Assembly (NCBI GenBank): GCA_039619475.1
Contig: CM077116.1
Coordinates: 274,040,758-274,104,757 of the forward strand
Direction of reading: 5' to 3'
Length of the DNA stretch: 64,000 nucleotides
DNA from: Icerya purchasi
Taxonomy: Eukaryota > Arthropoda > Insecta > Hemiptera > Monophlebidae
The first letter of the stretch is position 1, and each line of letters starts with the position of its first letter. The translations under genes were made by a program, and so were the position numbers. The notes under the pieces are model-generated. The model was not told where the DNA came from. It ran no database searches and was given only the letters and a program-made list of their open reading frames with translations. Of this stretch, positions 32,096 through 43,587 are shown piece by piece.

Positions 32096-33490
32096 GCTAA
32101 GCTTACAACTTTATATTTAGACCCTTGGGGTGCCGAAAGCTCAAAAAGTTTGAAAAAAATATCCCCCCCCCCCGGCATGTGATATATTGTTGGAAAGATC
32201 GCTATTTATCAGGAACAAAACCATATATAATTTTCTTTATCAAAACTTTCAGAGTTGTCGAAAAGTTAAAAAAAGCGGGAAAAATGACGTATCCCCCCCC
32301 CCCCTAGAGCCGCAAGTATTATAGCTAAAAATATTGAACACGGTTTAAAATATGTGCTTCCACGAATATTTCTCTAGTTTGGAACATCCGGCTTTCCAGC
32401 TTTACAATTAGACCCTCGGGGCGCAAAAGCTCGAAATTTTGATAAAAAATTTTTTTTTTTCCGAGCATGGAATATATCGTTGGAAAGATTGCTATTTGTC
32501 GAGAACAGTAATCATTTTCTTAACGAAACTTTCGAAGTTTACGAAAAGTTTAAAAAAACGCGAGTTCTAATTTGTAGCCCACTCGTCGCGACGCGAGTAT
32601 TATAGCTAAAAATTTTGGACCAGGTTAAAAATATGCACATCCACGTATATTTCGTTGGTATGGAACATCTAGGTTTCCAACTTTAAAATTAACCCCTCGG
32701 GGCTTTGAAAGCTCGAACTTTTGGGAATTTTTTTTATCCCCCAGGCATATGGTATATTGTTGGAAAGAGCGCGCTATTCGTCGGGACCGAACCCGTATTT
32801 CATTTTTTTAATGAAACATTGGAATTGTACTAAAAGTTCAAAAAAGCACTTTGAACAAGGTTAAAAAAATGCGCATCCCTGTGTATTTCTTTACTTTAGA
32901 ACATCTGGATTTCCAACTTTAAAGTCGGACCCCTGGGGCGCCGAAAGTTTGAAAGTTCCGAAAAAATATATATTTTTTTTTGGTCATGTGATATATCAAT
33001 GGAAAGATCGCTATTTGTTGGGAACAACACCGTATTTCATTTCCTCAACGAAACTTTCAGAGTTAACAAAAAGTTCAAGAAAGCGCGAGAACTGATATTT
33101 AGCCTCCCCTTTGCAACCCGATTATTATAGCTAAAAATTTTGAACATGGTTAAAAAAATGCGCATTCCCGTACACTTGTCTAGTTTAGAACGATTGAGCT
33201 TTTTTTTTTTTTTTTAATTCGGCCCTTGGGACGCCGAAAGCTCAAATATTTTGAAAAAAATATTTCTTTTTTTCCGGTCATGTGATATATTGTTGGAAAG
33301 ATCGCTATTTGACGGGAACGAACCCATAAATTATTTCCTTAACGAAACCTTTGAAGTTGACGAAATGTTCAAAATAGCGCGGATGATGACGTATGGGTCC
33401 CTTTCTGGACGACGCGAGTATCACAGTTAAAAATTTCGAACAAGGTAAAAAATATGTACATTCCCGTATATTTTTCTAGTTTGTTAATGA
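32096..33490. repeat. Tandem satellite, five units of about 240-294 bp
   Basis: Five copies of a block with (ACCC)CTYGGGG..CGAAAGCTC, a poly(C) or poly(T) variable tract, CATGTGATATATTGT, TGGAAAGATCGCTATTT, and TTATAGCTAAAAATTTTGAAC. TGGAAAGA occurs at 32,191, 32,481, 32,761, 33,000 and 33,294. The spacings are 290, 280, 239 and 294. No coding potential. Confidence 0.9.
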
Positions 33491-33815
33491 GGTTAAGTAA
33501 TTTAATGATTTTGGCTTGAACGTCAGCTATGTGTTACGCCCGAGTTACTCTGCGATCTATTATTAAACCTAAATATTTCATATGAAGCAATACAATTATT
33601 AAGTTGCGTGCGAATATTAATTTATGTATGTTACGTGATCTAGTAGTGAATATAGTTTGAAGAATGTTTTTATTTTTACCATAAACCACGAAATCGTTGG
33701 CATATGATAGGATGTTAGATACTGTGGCTAAAGAAACATAAAAAAGCAGCTCTTTTATGTAGCTATTGAATAGTATAAAACTTAAAACTGACTCTGGGTA
33801 TAAGCTTTCTTACTT
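33485..33815 (-). pseudogene. Non-LTR reverse transcriptase palm with YAND
   Basis: One continuous minus frame reads YPESVLSFILFNSYIKELLF, then SNILSYANDFVVYGKNKNIL and MKYLGLIIDRRVTR, stop, HIADVQAKIIKLLNLI. These are the RT motifs PQGSVLSPxLFNxYI, YADDF and YLGxxID. The second active-site Asp pair reads ND, so the enzyme would be dead. About 30 residues are missing between YAND and YLG. It is truncated at the satellite on one side. Confidence 0.8.
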
Positions 33816-34004
33816 TTAACCTCCTTAAAATATAATTATTTCCCCGGAAATAACTTAATTCTTTTTTTTTTGATAAATGGTGTAATAAAAATTATTCGGT
33901 AGGTGAGCTATTATATAGTTGATGATGTTCTGTAATTCATTCATTGAAATCAGCAACGCGGTGTCTGCAATTTAATAAATCGGCTGTTGATTTATTCATT
34001 ATCG

Positions 34005-34195
34005 CTCTACAGTCTTTACAAGCCCCTTCTTGTCACCTTTTTCTTGACATTCCTCTCGCGGTTTTTGGGAATAGACTACTACACTCATCAAAGTGTAAAT
34101 TTCTTGTATATTGATTACATATTATAAATTCGCCGTCAGCAGGCACATCTTCAAAGCACTTAGAACATACTTGCGTCATTGTCATATTACGCCAA
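34005..34195 (-). pseudogene. PHD-finger-like remnant of a non-LTR ORF1
   Basis: The minus strand reads MTQVCSKCFEDVPADGEFIICNQYTRNLHFDECSS, then RGMSRKR, stop, EGACKDCRAIM. The pattern C-x2-C, C, H-x4-C and C-x2-C resembles PHD fingers found at the start of many insect non-LTR ORF1s, with one Cys replaced by Tyr. It lies upstream of the RT relic on the same strand, so both may be one old element. Confidence 0.55.
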
Positions 34196-34199
34196 ATTA

Positions 34200-35855
34200 T
34201 TAAAGCTAAAGAAATAAATAAAACACAACATTTGGAAAAACGAAAATTGATGTTACTTATTGTATTTGTTAGTATTTAGTGTATTATGCGATGCCAACTT
34301 ACTTAAGTGAAACTTTGGTCGACAGTTAGGTGATTTTATAAAAATATAGTAACTTCACTTAATTATTATAAAACTTATCGAATGATATAACCAATAATAA
34401 TAATAAGAAGAAGAAGAAGAAGAAGAATGAAGGATTGCTCTTTTAAGAGAAATTAGTCTTAACTTTAAAAAAAAAAAAAATGCAAATGGAGATATTATGA
34501 AAAATATGTAAGATATATACAGAAATATGCAAAGCATATGCAAAATATACGAATAAATCATTTGAACTCTCAGTGTTCTAAAACAGAAAGAACTGTTGAA
34601 AAAATCGATTTATTACAGCAAATAAGAGAATTAATTTTGCATATAAATTTTAGTCTCTATTTTATATATAACTATGCTTATAATTGTAACATTAGAATTC
34701 TCCGAGATGACTTAATTTTCAGTTTTTTCGATTAAAATTCATCATATTACAATTCTCTTTGCACGTTCAGTTCACTAATTCGTTTATTATTTGCTAAAAT
34801 GTTAAAATTTTTTATTTTTCTTCTTATACATATATGTAAAAGTGTGGTGTACTCTAAGAAAAAAAAAAAAAAAAAGAGTAGCTGCTGTTCAATATTATTT
34901 CTTTTTACCTTAAATATTCAGAATTAAACAGAGTAGCGGGGGAAACGAAATTTTTGTGTCGATAAAAAATGTCGCCGTCAAACAGCAGAGGTTAAATTGC
35001 GAAGAGCGAAAGTTGTCTGCAAACAAACGAGTAGCCGTATATAATGAGGCGAGCGTATGCGCTGGTTTGTCGAGCGAGAGACACTTTAAACTGTCGATTG
35101 ATATATGAAGATGTCTTGTAAGATGCAGGCGGCGGATTTCGGGTTTCGTTTAAACAGGCAAGCAACCGTGCAGCCACGTCCATTAAGTGGCGTCTGCAGC
35201 AATATTCGATGGCCATTGTTGCTTTTTTCGGGCAACTTCCGCCAGCACACCTTGCACCTTATCCAAAACCACGATTTTGCCCAGTCTTGCCTCTTTCATC
35301 CTTTATCGCACGTGTTTTTTGTAAAGGGTTTTACTAGTATGCAAATGATCCGCCGTCTGTCTCACGAAGCTCGAACAAATTAATTTCTATCTCGGTTTTT
35401 TAAATTCCGCTAGTCTCGATAAAATTGGACGAATGCAATTGCCGCCAGCGATATTGTGAAAGGCGATGAGAGTCAATTAGCGCGGGGAGGGCTCTTTGGA
35501 AAAGTGAAATTATCACCAAGACGTAGTGTACAGTGCGGCAACGAGTGAGAATTTTTTTCGGCATTTTCTTTTATTTCGCTAGCATATCTTGATGATTTAA
35601 TGGATCCCGGAAAACGAACGAGAAGTGGTTCTTTAAATATTCATATGTATCTAAAAAGGAATATGTCTCAGAGGAAATTGTCCTCAAAGCGCAAATGAAC
35701 TTTATTTCATTACAACAAATTTTAAGTGAATCCGTGACACGGAAATGCCACGTTAATCGCGAATTCGTTTGTTATAGGTTTTTAATTATTTACGTATTTA
35801 TACCATTCTTCCTTTACAGAAAGTTTTTTATAGACAAAGCTATCGGAGATTTATT
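34200..35855. other. No gene recognised
   Basis: Host-like spacer. 34,990-35,560 is richer in GC and less repetitive than its surroundings, with no protein motif in its 74-92-codon frames. AAG/TAA microsatellites at 34,390-34,425; poly(A) at 34,860. Confidence 0.4.
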
Positions 35856-36110
35856 TGATCGAGACTGGACTACATTCACATACACTAATCGAGTAACAAA
35901 CCGTCTTACCAACGTACTTCGGAAAACGCTTATTATTTATCGTATACGGCAAAAAATAATTTATATAATAATTTAATTAATATTAAGTAGTGTTGACAAT
36001 AATAATGAACAAATATAATAAATCTGGCACATATACAATTAAATGTAGCGCATGTATTAAAGCATACATCGGACAACTGCGGCGTAGTTTTTGTTTGGGG
36101 TTCAAATCAC
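35856..36110 (+). pseudogene. PLE remnant: linker and start of GIY-YIG
   Basis: Reads DWTTFTYTNRVTNRLTNVLRKTL (35,860-35,930), aligning with the GWITFTFINNNIYKLTNLFKKLG linker of copy 2. KSGTYTIKCSACIKAYIGQLRR (36,025-36,095) follows, aligning with SGIYKINCTDCEKSYIGQTGR, with GIY changed to GTY. It is truncated soon after; the rest of the nuclease is missing. Confidence 0.78.
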
Positions 36111-36290
36111 CCTACTGAAATTTTGTAGAGATTTCATATTAGGGCCTGCCCAAAGTCATCGAAAAACGAGCAACTGCATAGGGCGGTACAGTTTGAGGGG
36201 CGGAATTATATTTGTTATACTTACACTGTAAAGGAATTGTTTTTTAAAGTGATACGTTTACATTATAGGTTTTAAGTGAAATCTTCTTCT
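36111..36290. other. Short spacer, 3' flank of RTE-like relic
   Basis: The CTTCTTCTTCATTCTCCTTC tract at 36,275-36,305 is probably the simple-repeat 3' tail of the minus-strand RTE-like element. Confidence 0.45.
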
Positions 36291-37085
36291 TCATTCTCCT
36301 TCTCCTCTGCGGAGGTTGGAGATCCACATACATAGCTGTATCTTTGAAACGGCTGCCCTGAAGATCTCCACTGATGTGCGTCCCAGCCATTTTCGGATGT
36401 CTTTGAGCCATGAGTTTCGGCGTCGACCTGCTGACCTATTTCCAGTAATTTTTCCCTCCAGTATGATTCGTAGTAACTCGTATTTTTTCCCTCTCATGAC
36501 GTGTCCGAGATATTTGATTTTCCTTTCTTTCACAGTATCGAGGAGTTCTGGTTTCCTTTGTATTCTAGCTAATACTTCTATGTTAGTAACTTTATCTGTC
36601 CATGGAATTTTCATTATTCGTCTGTATATATACATCTCAAATGCCGTTATTCTCTTTTCCAATTCGGCATCCAGCGTCCAGCATTCGCAGCCGTATGTCA
36701 GAATTGAGTGCACATAACATTTCACGAGCCTTAATCTGAGCTGGATGTTCAATTCTTTTCGTGTAAATACATTTCTCATGGAGAGGAACGAAGCCTTTGC
36801 TTGAGCTATTCGTGATTTGACTTCTTTCTTCGGGTCGCATCGGTCATCTAATGTGGTGCCCAGGTATTTAATTGAGGAGACTTGTTCTATTACTGCGTTT
36901 TGAATACGTAATGTAAAAGGTCTTGGTTTTTTCGCAAAAACCATAATTTTGGTCTTTGATGCGTCGATTTCAAGCCCGTATACAGCGCTCACTCGAACAA
37001 TTTTGTCCATCATCTCCTGTAACTTGGCTTGACTGTCTGCCAATATCAGACTGTCGTCGGCGTATCTGATGTTATTGATTGTGGT
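36291..37085 (-). pseudogene. RTE-like reverse transcriptase, C-terminal part
   Basis: The minus frame is open for more than 250 codons: INNIRYADDSLILADSQ (YADD active site, about 37,075-37,025), GLEIDASKTKIMVF, IKYLGTTLDDR, LRLVKCYVHSILTYGCECWTL (thumb), the RRIMKIPWTDKVTN region, KYLGHVMRG and the tail KDIRKWLGRTSVEIFRAAV. This matches the RT C-terminus of the RTE/CRE-like family often annotated in insects as 'craniofacial development protein 2-like'. It ends near a TTC-rich tract. 5'-truncated just before YADD: no fingers, no endonuclease. The remaining frame is undamaged. Confidence 0.9.
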
Positions 37086-37089
37086 TGAA

Positions 37090-37700
37090 ATACTTTACCT
37101 TTTTCATTCATGTTCAATTATATTTTATTCATAAAATAACCGCGTCGTTTGTTTTCTTTTCTTTTCTGTTTTTTTTTTTTTTTAATCGCTTTATAGAGAC
37201 GGTAAAAATAGTTCAATGCGAAATACTTTTTTACTTTTTTTGACAATAAATAATAAACAAATAAATATTTTCATTTTTCACACGGAGACAATTTTCTTTT
37301 TCTCACAAGCGAAATAAATTTGACATTCAGACGGACTACTGGAAAGATTATTGCTAATCATATTTGTTTCATTTTTCATGTTATCAACTTTTGAATTCGT
37401 AAGGGGATGCGTAAAAAAGTATTTACGGATTCCGGAAATTGATGCACACGTTTTAGTTTATTTAAAATATATTTTTATTGCAAAAAAAAAAAGAAATAAA
37501 CAAATAAATAAAAGACTGAAACGAAAACGAAAATCAGACGTAATTTAGAATTTGTTGGTTCTTGCATGTTGTCATATGGGGCTGGGATTTTTAGTGTATC
37601 CTAAAAAAAGCGCTACTAGATTGTAAACAATTGTCTTTCAATTTTCTTGTTGTTTCTTTGCTCAATTATTTTGATTTTTTGACCCTATACCCCACCCGAA
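37090..37700. other. No feature found
   Basis: AT-rich, poly(T) at 37,170; nothing recognised. Confidence 0.35.
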
Positions 37701-38000
37701 AAAGTAGTTTAGGTATGCCACTGTCGGACAAACATTCCGAACCGTTCGTATACGTAACAGTAAACATTCAGTTGCGATTAGGACATATACAAAAGTCGTC
37801 TGTGGCCGAGCATATTATAAATCATTTATAGATTAACATTTGATACGATGATTTGGAAATTTTAAAATATAAAATTGATAAAAATCTATAATATTACGCA
37901 GAAGCATATTACGCTAATAAATATTCGATGATATTTTAATCAGTAATAATTTAATTTTGATCAATGATCCGTTATTTAAAATTAACAATTAAATAGATTT
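37701..38000 (+). pseudogene. PLE GIY-YIG remnant
   Basis: The pieces VGQTFRTVRIRN, SKHSVAIRTYTK and SSVAEHIINH (37,715-37,830) align with IGQTGRKINCRYKEH and STYAEHFIKNKH. The YYAEAYYANKYS-like region (37,880-37,925) matches IAENYCINKY. Frameshifts and stops throughout. The GIY part is lost. Confidence 0.7.
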
Positions 38001-38087
38001 TTAACATATCGATATATCGCTTATCTAAATCATGATCATTTTAATGTTTGTTGTTTGTTTATTTTCATTGTTAATTTTAATTATTAT

Positions 38088-38131
38088 TACCGTGATTATG
38101 GAATGCGTGACGACTTCGAAACATGTCGGTA
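38088..38131 (+). ncRNA. Hammerhead-like motif, variant core
   Basis: Stem I UACC (38,088-38,091); core GUGAUUA (38,092-38,098); U; stem II GGAAU.../...ACUUC (38,100-38,117, mostly paired); GAA (38,118-38,120); palindrome ACAUGU (38,121-38,126); C 38,127; stem I' GGUA (38,128-38,131). Positions 3 and 8 are G and U. All other core positions are kept. It lies after the PLE remnant on the same strand. Confidence 0.6.
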
Positions 38132-39635
38132 GTTAAATGTATTTTTATAAATAATTTCATATTAATACCAAAAATGGATTGTTGTAATTTTAATTTCGAG
38201 GCAACGGATGACCGGCTTTCACTTCGGGACTGTTATTTGAAATCATAAAATATATTTAAATGCCGAAAAGCTTTGTTTGAAATAAGTCGAAAGGTAAACA
38301 ATTTTAAACCGATCATCGTCCCCTTCTTTTCAGTTTTCCTTCAATATTTTTATTTCATCTCCTCCCATTAATATAGTAGGTTTTCGTCATCCAATGACTT
38401 GTCTCGTGTTTTTCCAGTTCAAATTCTATCTGACTGCCTAGTTGAATTATGATAATTTTCCATTTGCGTTCATTTTCTTCATTTAACTTTTTCCGAACAC
38501 TCGCTAAGGTGTTTTTAGTTTATCTTGTAGTTTTTCGCGTCTAGATGAGGTTATATGAGGTAACGCATATAGGAGAAAGTTACATAAATTGAAATCTAAA
38601 TTGCGTTAAATTGAACAAGCAGAGAATTATTACAAACGGCGTCCAAAGCGGACCGGTCGAACATAAAAAAAATTTTTAAATTCGAAAAGGTGAAGTCCAC
38701 CCTATAGTGCTTTAAAATTCAATAACGGACAAAATAAATAAAGTACTCGTTTCGTTTCATTTTAATTTATTACATATTACCGTAGTTAATAATATCGATA
38801 ATAGCCAGCTACCGTGTGGCATAGTTGGTTAGTTAATTCGGTTTTCTTCGGGTAGAATATCCTACTGTCGCACATAGGCACTTTCAAAAATTTCACTTGC
38901 GCGGGTTTATAAAATATAAAATAATATATATATATATATATATAGTGATAATATTTTATTGCAGAGTACCGTTGTACTGCGTCGTTAGTTGGAACACCCA
39001 ACATGTAAAGAGTGATACAGGAATGGAAATAAAATTGTCGACGTTAAGGATAGAATGGAATATTGAAATATTACAATGTATGAAAAAGGGTAACATTTTA
39101 CTGAAAAAAGATAGAGTAATTTGTAAATAAAGATTAAAAAGTTAGTTGTCGTAGTATCGTCGAGCGGTAAAATACGCGTTTAATCGCGAATACGTAATTC
39201 TTCCAGTGAAGAGGTGGTAAGTATTACAAATTTGAAGCTGAATTGTTAAGTTGCTAAAGCTAGAGAGATTATAGAAAAAAAAAAGATCTATCGAAAGTAA
39301 TATTTGTTTTTGACCAAAACTAACAAAGCTAAATTTATAAAAACAATTTTATGTTGTTGCAAAATTGACTTGACACACTCTGGTATCTTTTTAAATTATT
39401 TTTATTATTTGTGGAATATTTAATGCAAATTGTACAATTTTTTCTTATACTAAGTAATGAAAATTATATTTATCGAAAATCCGATAGTCCATCAGCAGCA
39501 GTTTTCGAAGCACGGCGTTGAACGAATTATAAGGGAAAAATGGTGCTTATCTATGCCAACTTGTGAACTCTGTAGTGTATCAATAAAGTTTCGATTTTTT
39601 CCGTGAACTTTTCTTCTCTGCAAAGGGAATTATTT
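38132..39635. other. No gene; PLE 3' flank then spacer
   Basis: Contains a (TA)n run at 38,926-38,944. Frames of 72-77 codons have no motif. Confidence 0.4.
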
Positions 39636-39770
39636 CATTGAAAATCGATGGTAAATTTTATTAAAAGTCGATAGTAAATTTCATTGAAAGTCGATGGTAA
39701 ATTTTATTAAAAGTAGATAGTAAATTTCATTGAAAGTCGATGGTAAATTGTATTGAAAATCGATAGTAAA
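39636..39770. repeat. Minisatellite of about 23 bp, six units
   Basis: Units ATTGAAARTCGATGGTAAATTT and ATTAAAAGTCGATAGTAAATTT alternate, so the array is nearly a 46-bp dimer repeat. Confidence 0.88.
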
Positions 39771-41555
39771 AACATCGTAGTCTAGGTTTATGTTAAACTG
39801 TTCGTTTTTTTTTCTTCAATTAACGCGTGTTTTTAAGTCCGTAGCTATTATTTATAAACCTAACTATCGGAAAAAGAAAAAAAAAAAATATCGTTGGTTT
39901 TAGAAAATCATCGAGAATGATGTAATTGTAGAATTCTTTTTTGTCTTCTCAGTTACAGTGAAAGTAATGGCAATAGTGGTAATAGGAACGATGGTAATAT
40001 GATGATGATATTAGAGTGTGACAAAATTTTTCACGGCAGATGGGAAGGTGTTTTCCTTCGCCGCAGAGATAAGACTTTGGGGGTGTTGCTGGATGATGTA
40101 GAGTGGAAAATTTTTGCGCTGCGACTGATAGCGGAGGAGGTACGAAAGTGGTGCGTATTTTCGAAAAATTAGCATAGAAATGGAATTCGAGGATTTAGTA
40201 TTTTTCTACGAATAATAATAAAGGGGGTCTGTATTTTATGTTAATTTAATGGTGTTGGTAGGGCTTTGCGCGCGTCTAACTTTTATTTCTTTATGTGCAG
40301 CCGGCTATAGGGAGATGCGCATGTATATTCGACGACGACTAGTGCCGAGGTAATATGGATCGCGGTATCAGCGAAGATGGTTATTAAATTCGTTCTGTCG
40401 CCTTGCCGGGCTTTTTTCGCGTGCCGTTCGCATTGCTCTTCTTAGTCTGTCCTGCGACAGATCTTTTATTTCTCGCTGCAAGAATCGTCGTAAATAAAAC
40501 TGCTGCAACACTGTATTACGCACGCAAGAGGAATTTCGAATAATATCCGCCCAAGCCAACAACGGACCAGATGCGATAATACCTGTAAATGTTAATAATG
40601 ATATTATGCAGCGCGCTGGAAGGCACTGGAGAAAAATTTAATACAATCCGCCGCACTTTCGGCAACTTTTCACTCATTGTCCGCTTCCAGTTCTGAGAGA
40701 TTTTCACTTCTGGAAAAGCACGCTTCCGGCGAACTGGAAAATGGTTGCATGCGCGACGCGGTCGCTTTATTAATTATTCCGATTCAGTTCAACATGGGCG
40801 CGCATTCTTCTTATTCGGGCGTCGGTTTTAATAAAGAAATTTTTCGGAATTCTAACGAAGAAAGTCGCGATATTTATCGTTTTCTTGCGTCCGCTTTCTG
40901 CCGTTTACGAAAACCTTTTTAGTTAGATATACGCTATTACACGTTCTGTGTGTTAATTACACATAGTTGATGAAATTTAATAATTACCAATAACAAACGT
41001 CGCATGAAATGCCGTTTAGGTGTTCGTCAGATTCAGATCAGCCGCACGTTAAGTCTCTTTTTACCAGTATCCTTTCTTTAAACATAGCGCGACTTAAGAT
41101 ACCGTGTGCATATGCTGTATTACTTTTGTTTAACTCGGCCTTCTCGTTTGTATTCTTGCATGACTTGAAACGCTACTAGGATCGCGAAATTTGCAAATTT
41201 TATTGAAAATCGGTCCTACCCGGATAGATCTTTGGAGCGGTAGAAGATTTTTGCGAAGAAACATTTCAGAAAGACGTTGATCTTGATCGTTTTGTTGCGG
41301 ATTTGTATTTAGATTGGGAAAGACTGATAAAAAATTTCAAATAGAAATACAAAATACCCGGCTATCAAGCAAATCACGTTATTTTTCATTCTCTTTCACT
41401 TTCTTATTCGTATAACATTCGTATAGATAAATTTTTTTTTCGTTTCCCTCTTATGTCCGCATCATCAGTTAACTAAAAATCGTAAAGTAAAATAATGTAA
41501 AAATAATTTAAAGAAATACTTTTATTTAATGCAGCCAAAATTAGGAAAATTTTTT
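39771..41555. other. Single-copy-looking spacer, no gene
   Basis: 40,040-41,350 has more balanced composition and no repeats. Frames up to 81 codons lack motifs. It could be intronic or regulatory host DNA, but nothing shows which. Confidence 0.4.
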
Positions 41556-41875
41556 TTTTCTAATCCTGCCGCCTCTCATTATCTTCAAATACAACCGGTT
41601 CCCTGTCCACAGCCGTGGTTTCAGTTCGCTCATCTTATCAGTGCTCTGCGATCGTTTCTCTTTAATCAGACTGCGATTTAGTCACTCTATTCTTCACATT
41701 TTCGTTTTTCCCTGTCCCCCTCTCCCGATTATTGCCCCTTCATAGTTCTATCGCTACTCCCACATGTGATGCGACGAACCACATCTTCGTTGAGTTCCGC
41801 GCCCTTCTCTGCTTTGTACTCAAAAATCGTCGTAGCACTAGCTCTTCCTGTTCCTTATAATTCTTTCTCTATCCT
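41556..41875 (+). pseudogene. Family P C-terminal fragment
   Basis: Pyrimidine-rich sense strand. CDATNHIFVEFRALLCFVLKN (41,765-41,830) resembles the DHLLFECP-type Cys/His end of family P. LISALRSFLFNQTAI matches the RLRFNHS region. Decayed and 5'-truncated. Confidence 0.5.
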
Positions 41876-41894
41876 TATTTATTTATTTATTTTA

Positions 41895-41928
41895 CGTGTC
41901 ATACACAGCAACTTAGGCTAGAGACACG
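41895..41928 (-). other. Isolated I-like 3'-terminal hairpin
   Basis: On the minus strand, CGTGTC pairs with GACACG around TCTAGCCTAAGTTGCTGTGTAT. The loop matches 17,661-17,681, while one stem pair has changed from C-G to T-A with both partners altered. ATTTATTTATTTTA lies at its 3' side. Confidence 0.68.
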
Positions 41929-42140
41929 GCATTCTCTATCCTTTCCTTCCTATCTCCAGAGCTATAATACCTGTACTTCAATCTTTCCTAAGATCTATCC
42001 TCGATTGAACCGCTTATTTTAACGTTTCCAGTTGTTGCGTCGAAGCGTCTAGCGCGCCCAAAAAATAAAAAAATAAATATTATTATTATTTTTAAAGAAA
42101 AAACAAAAAAAAAAAAAAGGTACACAATAAAAATTCAGAG

Positions 42141-42182
42141 AGTCCGTGAATATGTCGAACAATTATCGAAACCGGTCGGACT
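42141..42182 (+). ncRNA. Hammerhead-like motif, variant core
   Basis: Stem I AGUCC (42,141-42,145); core GUGAAUA (42,146-42,152); U; a degraded stem II (42,154-42,167); GAA (42,168-42,170); palindrome ACCGGU (42,171-42,176); C 42,177; stem I' GGACU (42,178-42,182), a perfect partner. Positions 3 and 8 are G and U. Confidence 0.55.
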
Positions 42183-42357
42183 ATTTTATTATATTTATTG
42201 TTTTTATATGTATCAGTGGTTCACTTTTTAATGGTTTTTTTTTTTCAATTCAGATAATGATATATATTTTTGTAAATTGTTGAATGTCATATGACGTTCG
42301 TGTAACAAAAAATATAATATTTGAGTTATAAATGTTTATGTCCATTTTCTGTGTTAT

Positions 42358-42535
42358 CACTTTATTGAAAAATTCATAAAAACATGTATTACAGAAAATT
42401 ATTCTTTAAAAATATTAAAAATAGCCCCGACATGTTTCGTAGTTACGTACTCTATAATCATGGCATTAATGAATAAAGTTAAAAGTTAATAATTTTCTGT
42501 AATACATGTTTTTATTAATTTTTCAATAAAGTAAA
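42358..42535. repeat. PLE-related inverted repeat, arms of about 48 bp
   Basis: 42,358-42,405 and 42,485-42,535 are inverted copies sharing TTTATTGAAAAATT and ACATGTATTACAGAAAATTA. A minus-strand hammerhead-like motif lies between them. Confidence 0.8.
42424..42465 (-). ncRNA. Hammerhead-like motif, variant core
   Basis: On the minus strand: GCC, core AUGAUUA (42,461 to 42,455), U, a partly paired hairpin, GAA, palindrome ACAUGU (42,435-42,430), C, GGGG. Stem I keeps only two clear pairs. Positions 3 and 8 are A and U. Confidence 0.5.
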
Positions 42536-43587
42536 AAAGTATAACATCAGAAATGTTTCATTTTAAAATTGTTTACATTTATAATATGGTGCGGTTTACG
42601 GCAGAAAAATACTTACATAACTAATTTGTTTTTGTGTTCTTTTAAAATCGATTCTTCTTGGCAGTATAAGTATTTTTTCGAATTCAGAGTAAATAAATAT
42701 TGCTTTTTTTCTTTAAAACACCTTCGTTGAATGTATATCTTTTTCAAATTAAATCTCGTGATTAAACGACACTTCCGGATAAAATGGAAGACTATTTTTC
42801 TTAAAATCGACAATCTTCTTTTTTTATATAATTTTTTATTAATTTAAAAAAAAAAAACAAAAAAATGAGCGGCAGCGTCGACGATTACAACAGAATCTAG
42901 CGGAATGCTTGGCCGTTATTCCCCATCGCTTAGAGATCTTAACCCGCCAGTACTCGCTGCGTAAGATTTTCTCTCGCATGTCTGGATGAAACAGTGTTAC
43001 CTAGGGTACACGAAGGCGGGAAAGTTGGGGCCTTGTATAGCTAGAAAGGAGGGGCACCGCTAGCCAAAGGACACCCTAGGCTTCGGAAGGAGGTATTTGT
43101 TTTCGTTAGTGCTGAGTTGCGAGAAAAACTCTCACACGCGAGTGCTTCAGTTTCAATTTTTTCGGTGCCTGTGAAACTTTTTCATGGGCATGTGGGGTTT
43201 CATTTTCCATGTAATTTTGAGTGCTGAATCGATTGATATGGGTCCACTGCCGTGCGAGTACATGCGAGTGACTATGGGTGAAAAATGGGGGTGTAAGAGT
43301 TCGGTTTTTCGATGTTTTTCAGAATATAGGCATGTAGGGTATCGTTTTCTATGTGATTTCGGATGCTGAAGCGATTGAAATTTATTATGATTTTTATGAT
43401 TTTGTTAAATTAACGTGATAAAATAAAAATCAAAAGTGTAATAAGTTGATTATTTTGAAGTTAAAAAATTAATGTTGTATGCGGATTGAAATATTTCAAT
43501 AAAGATTCTTCGAAGAAAAAGCTGAATAAAAGTCAGATCGTTAAGGTGTACAGTTCCAGACGATAAAAACCAAGGGACGTGAGTATA

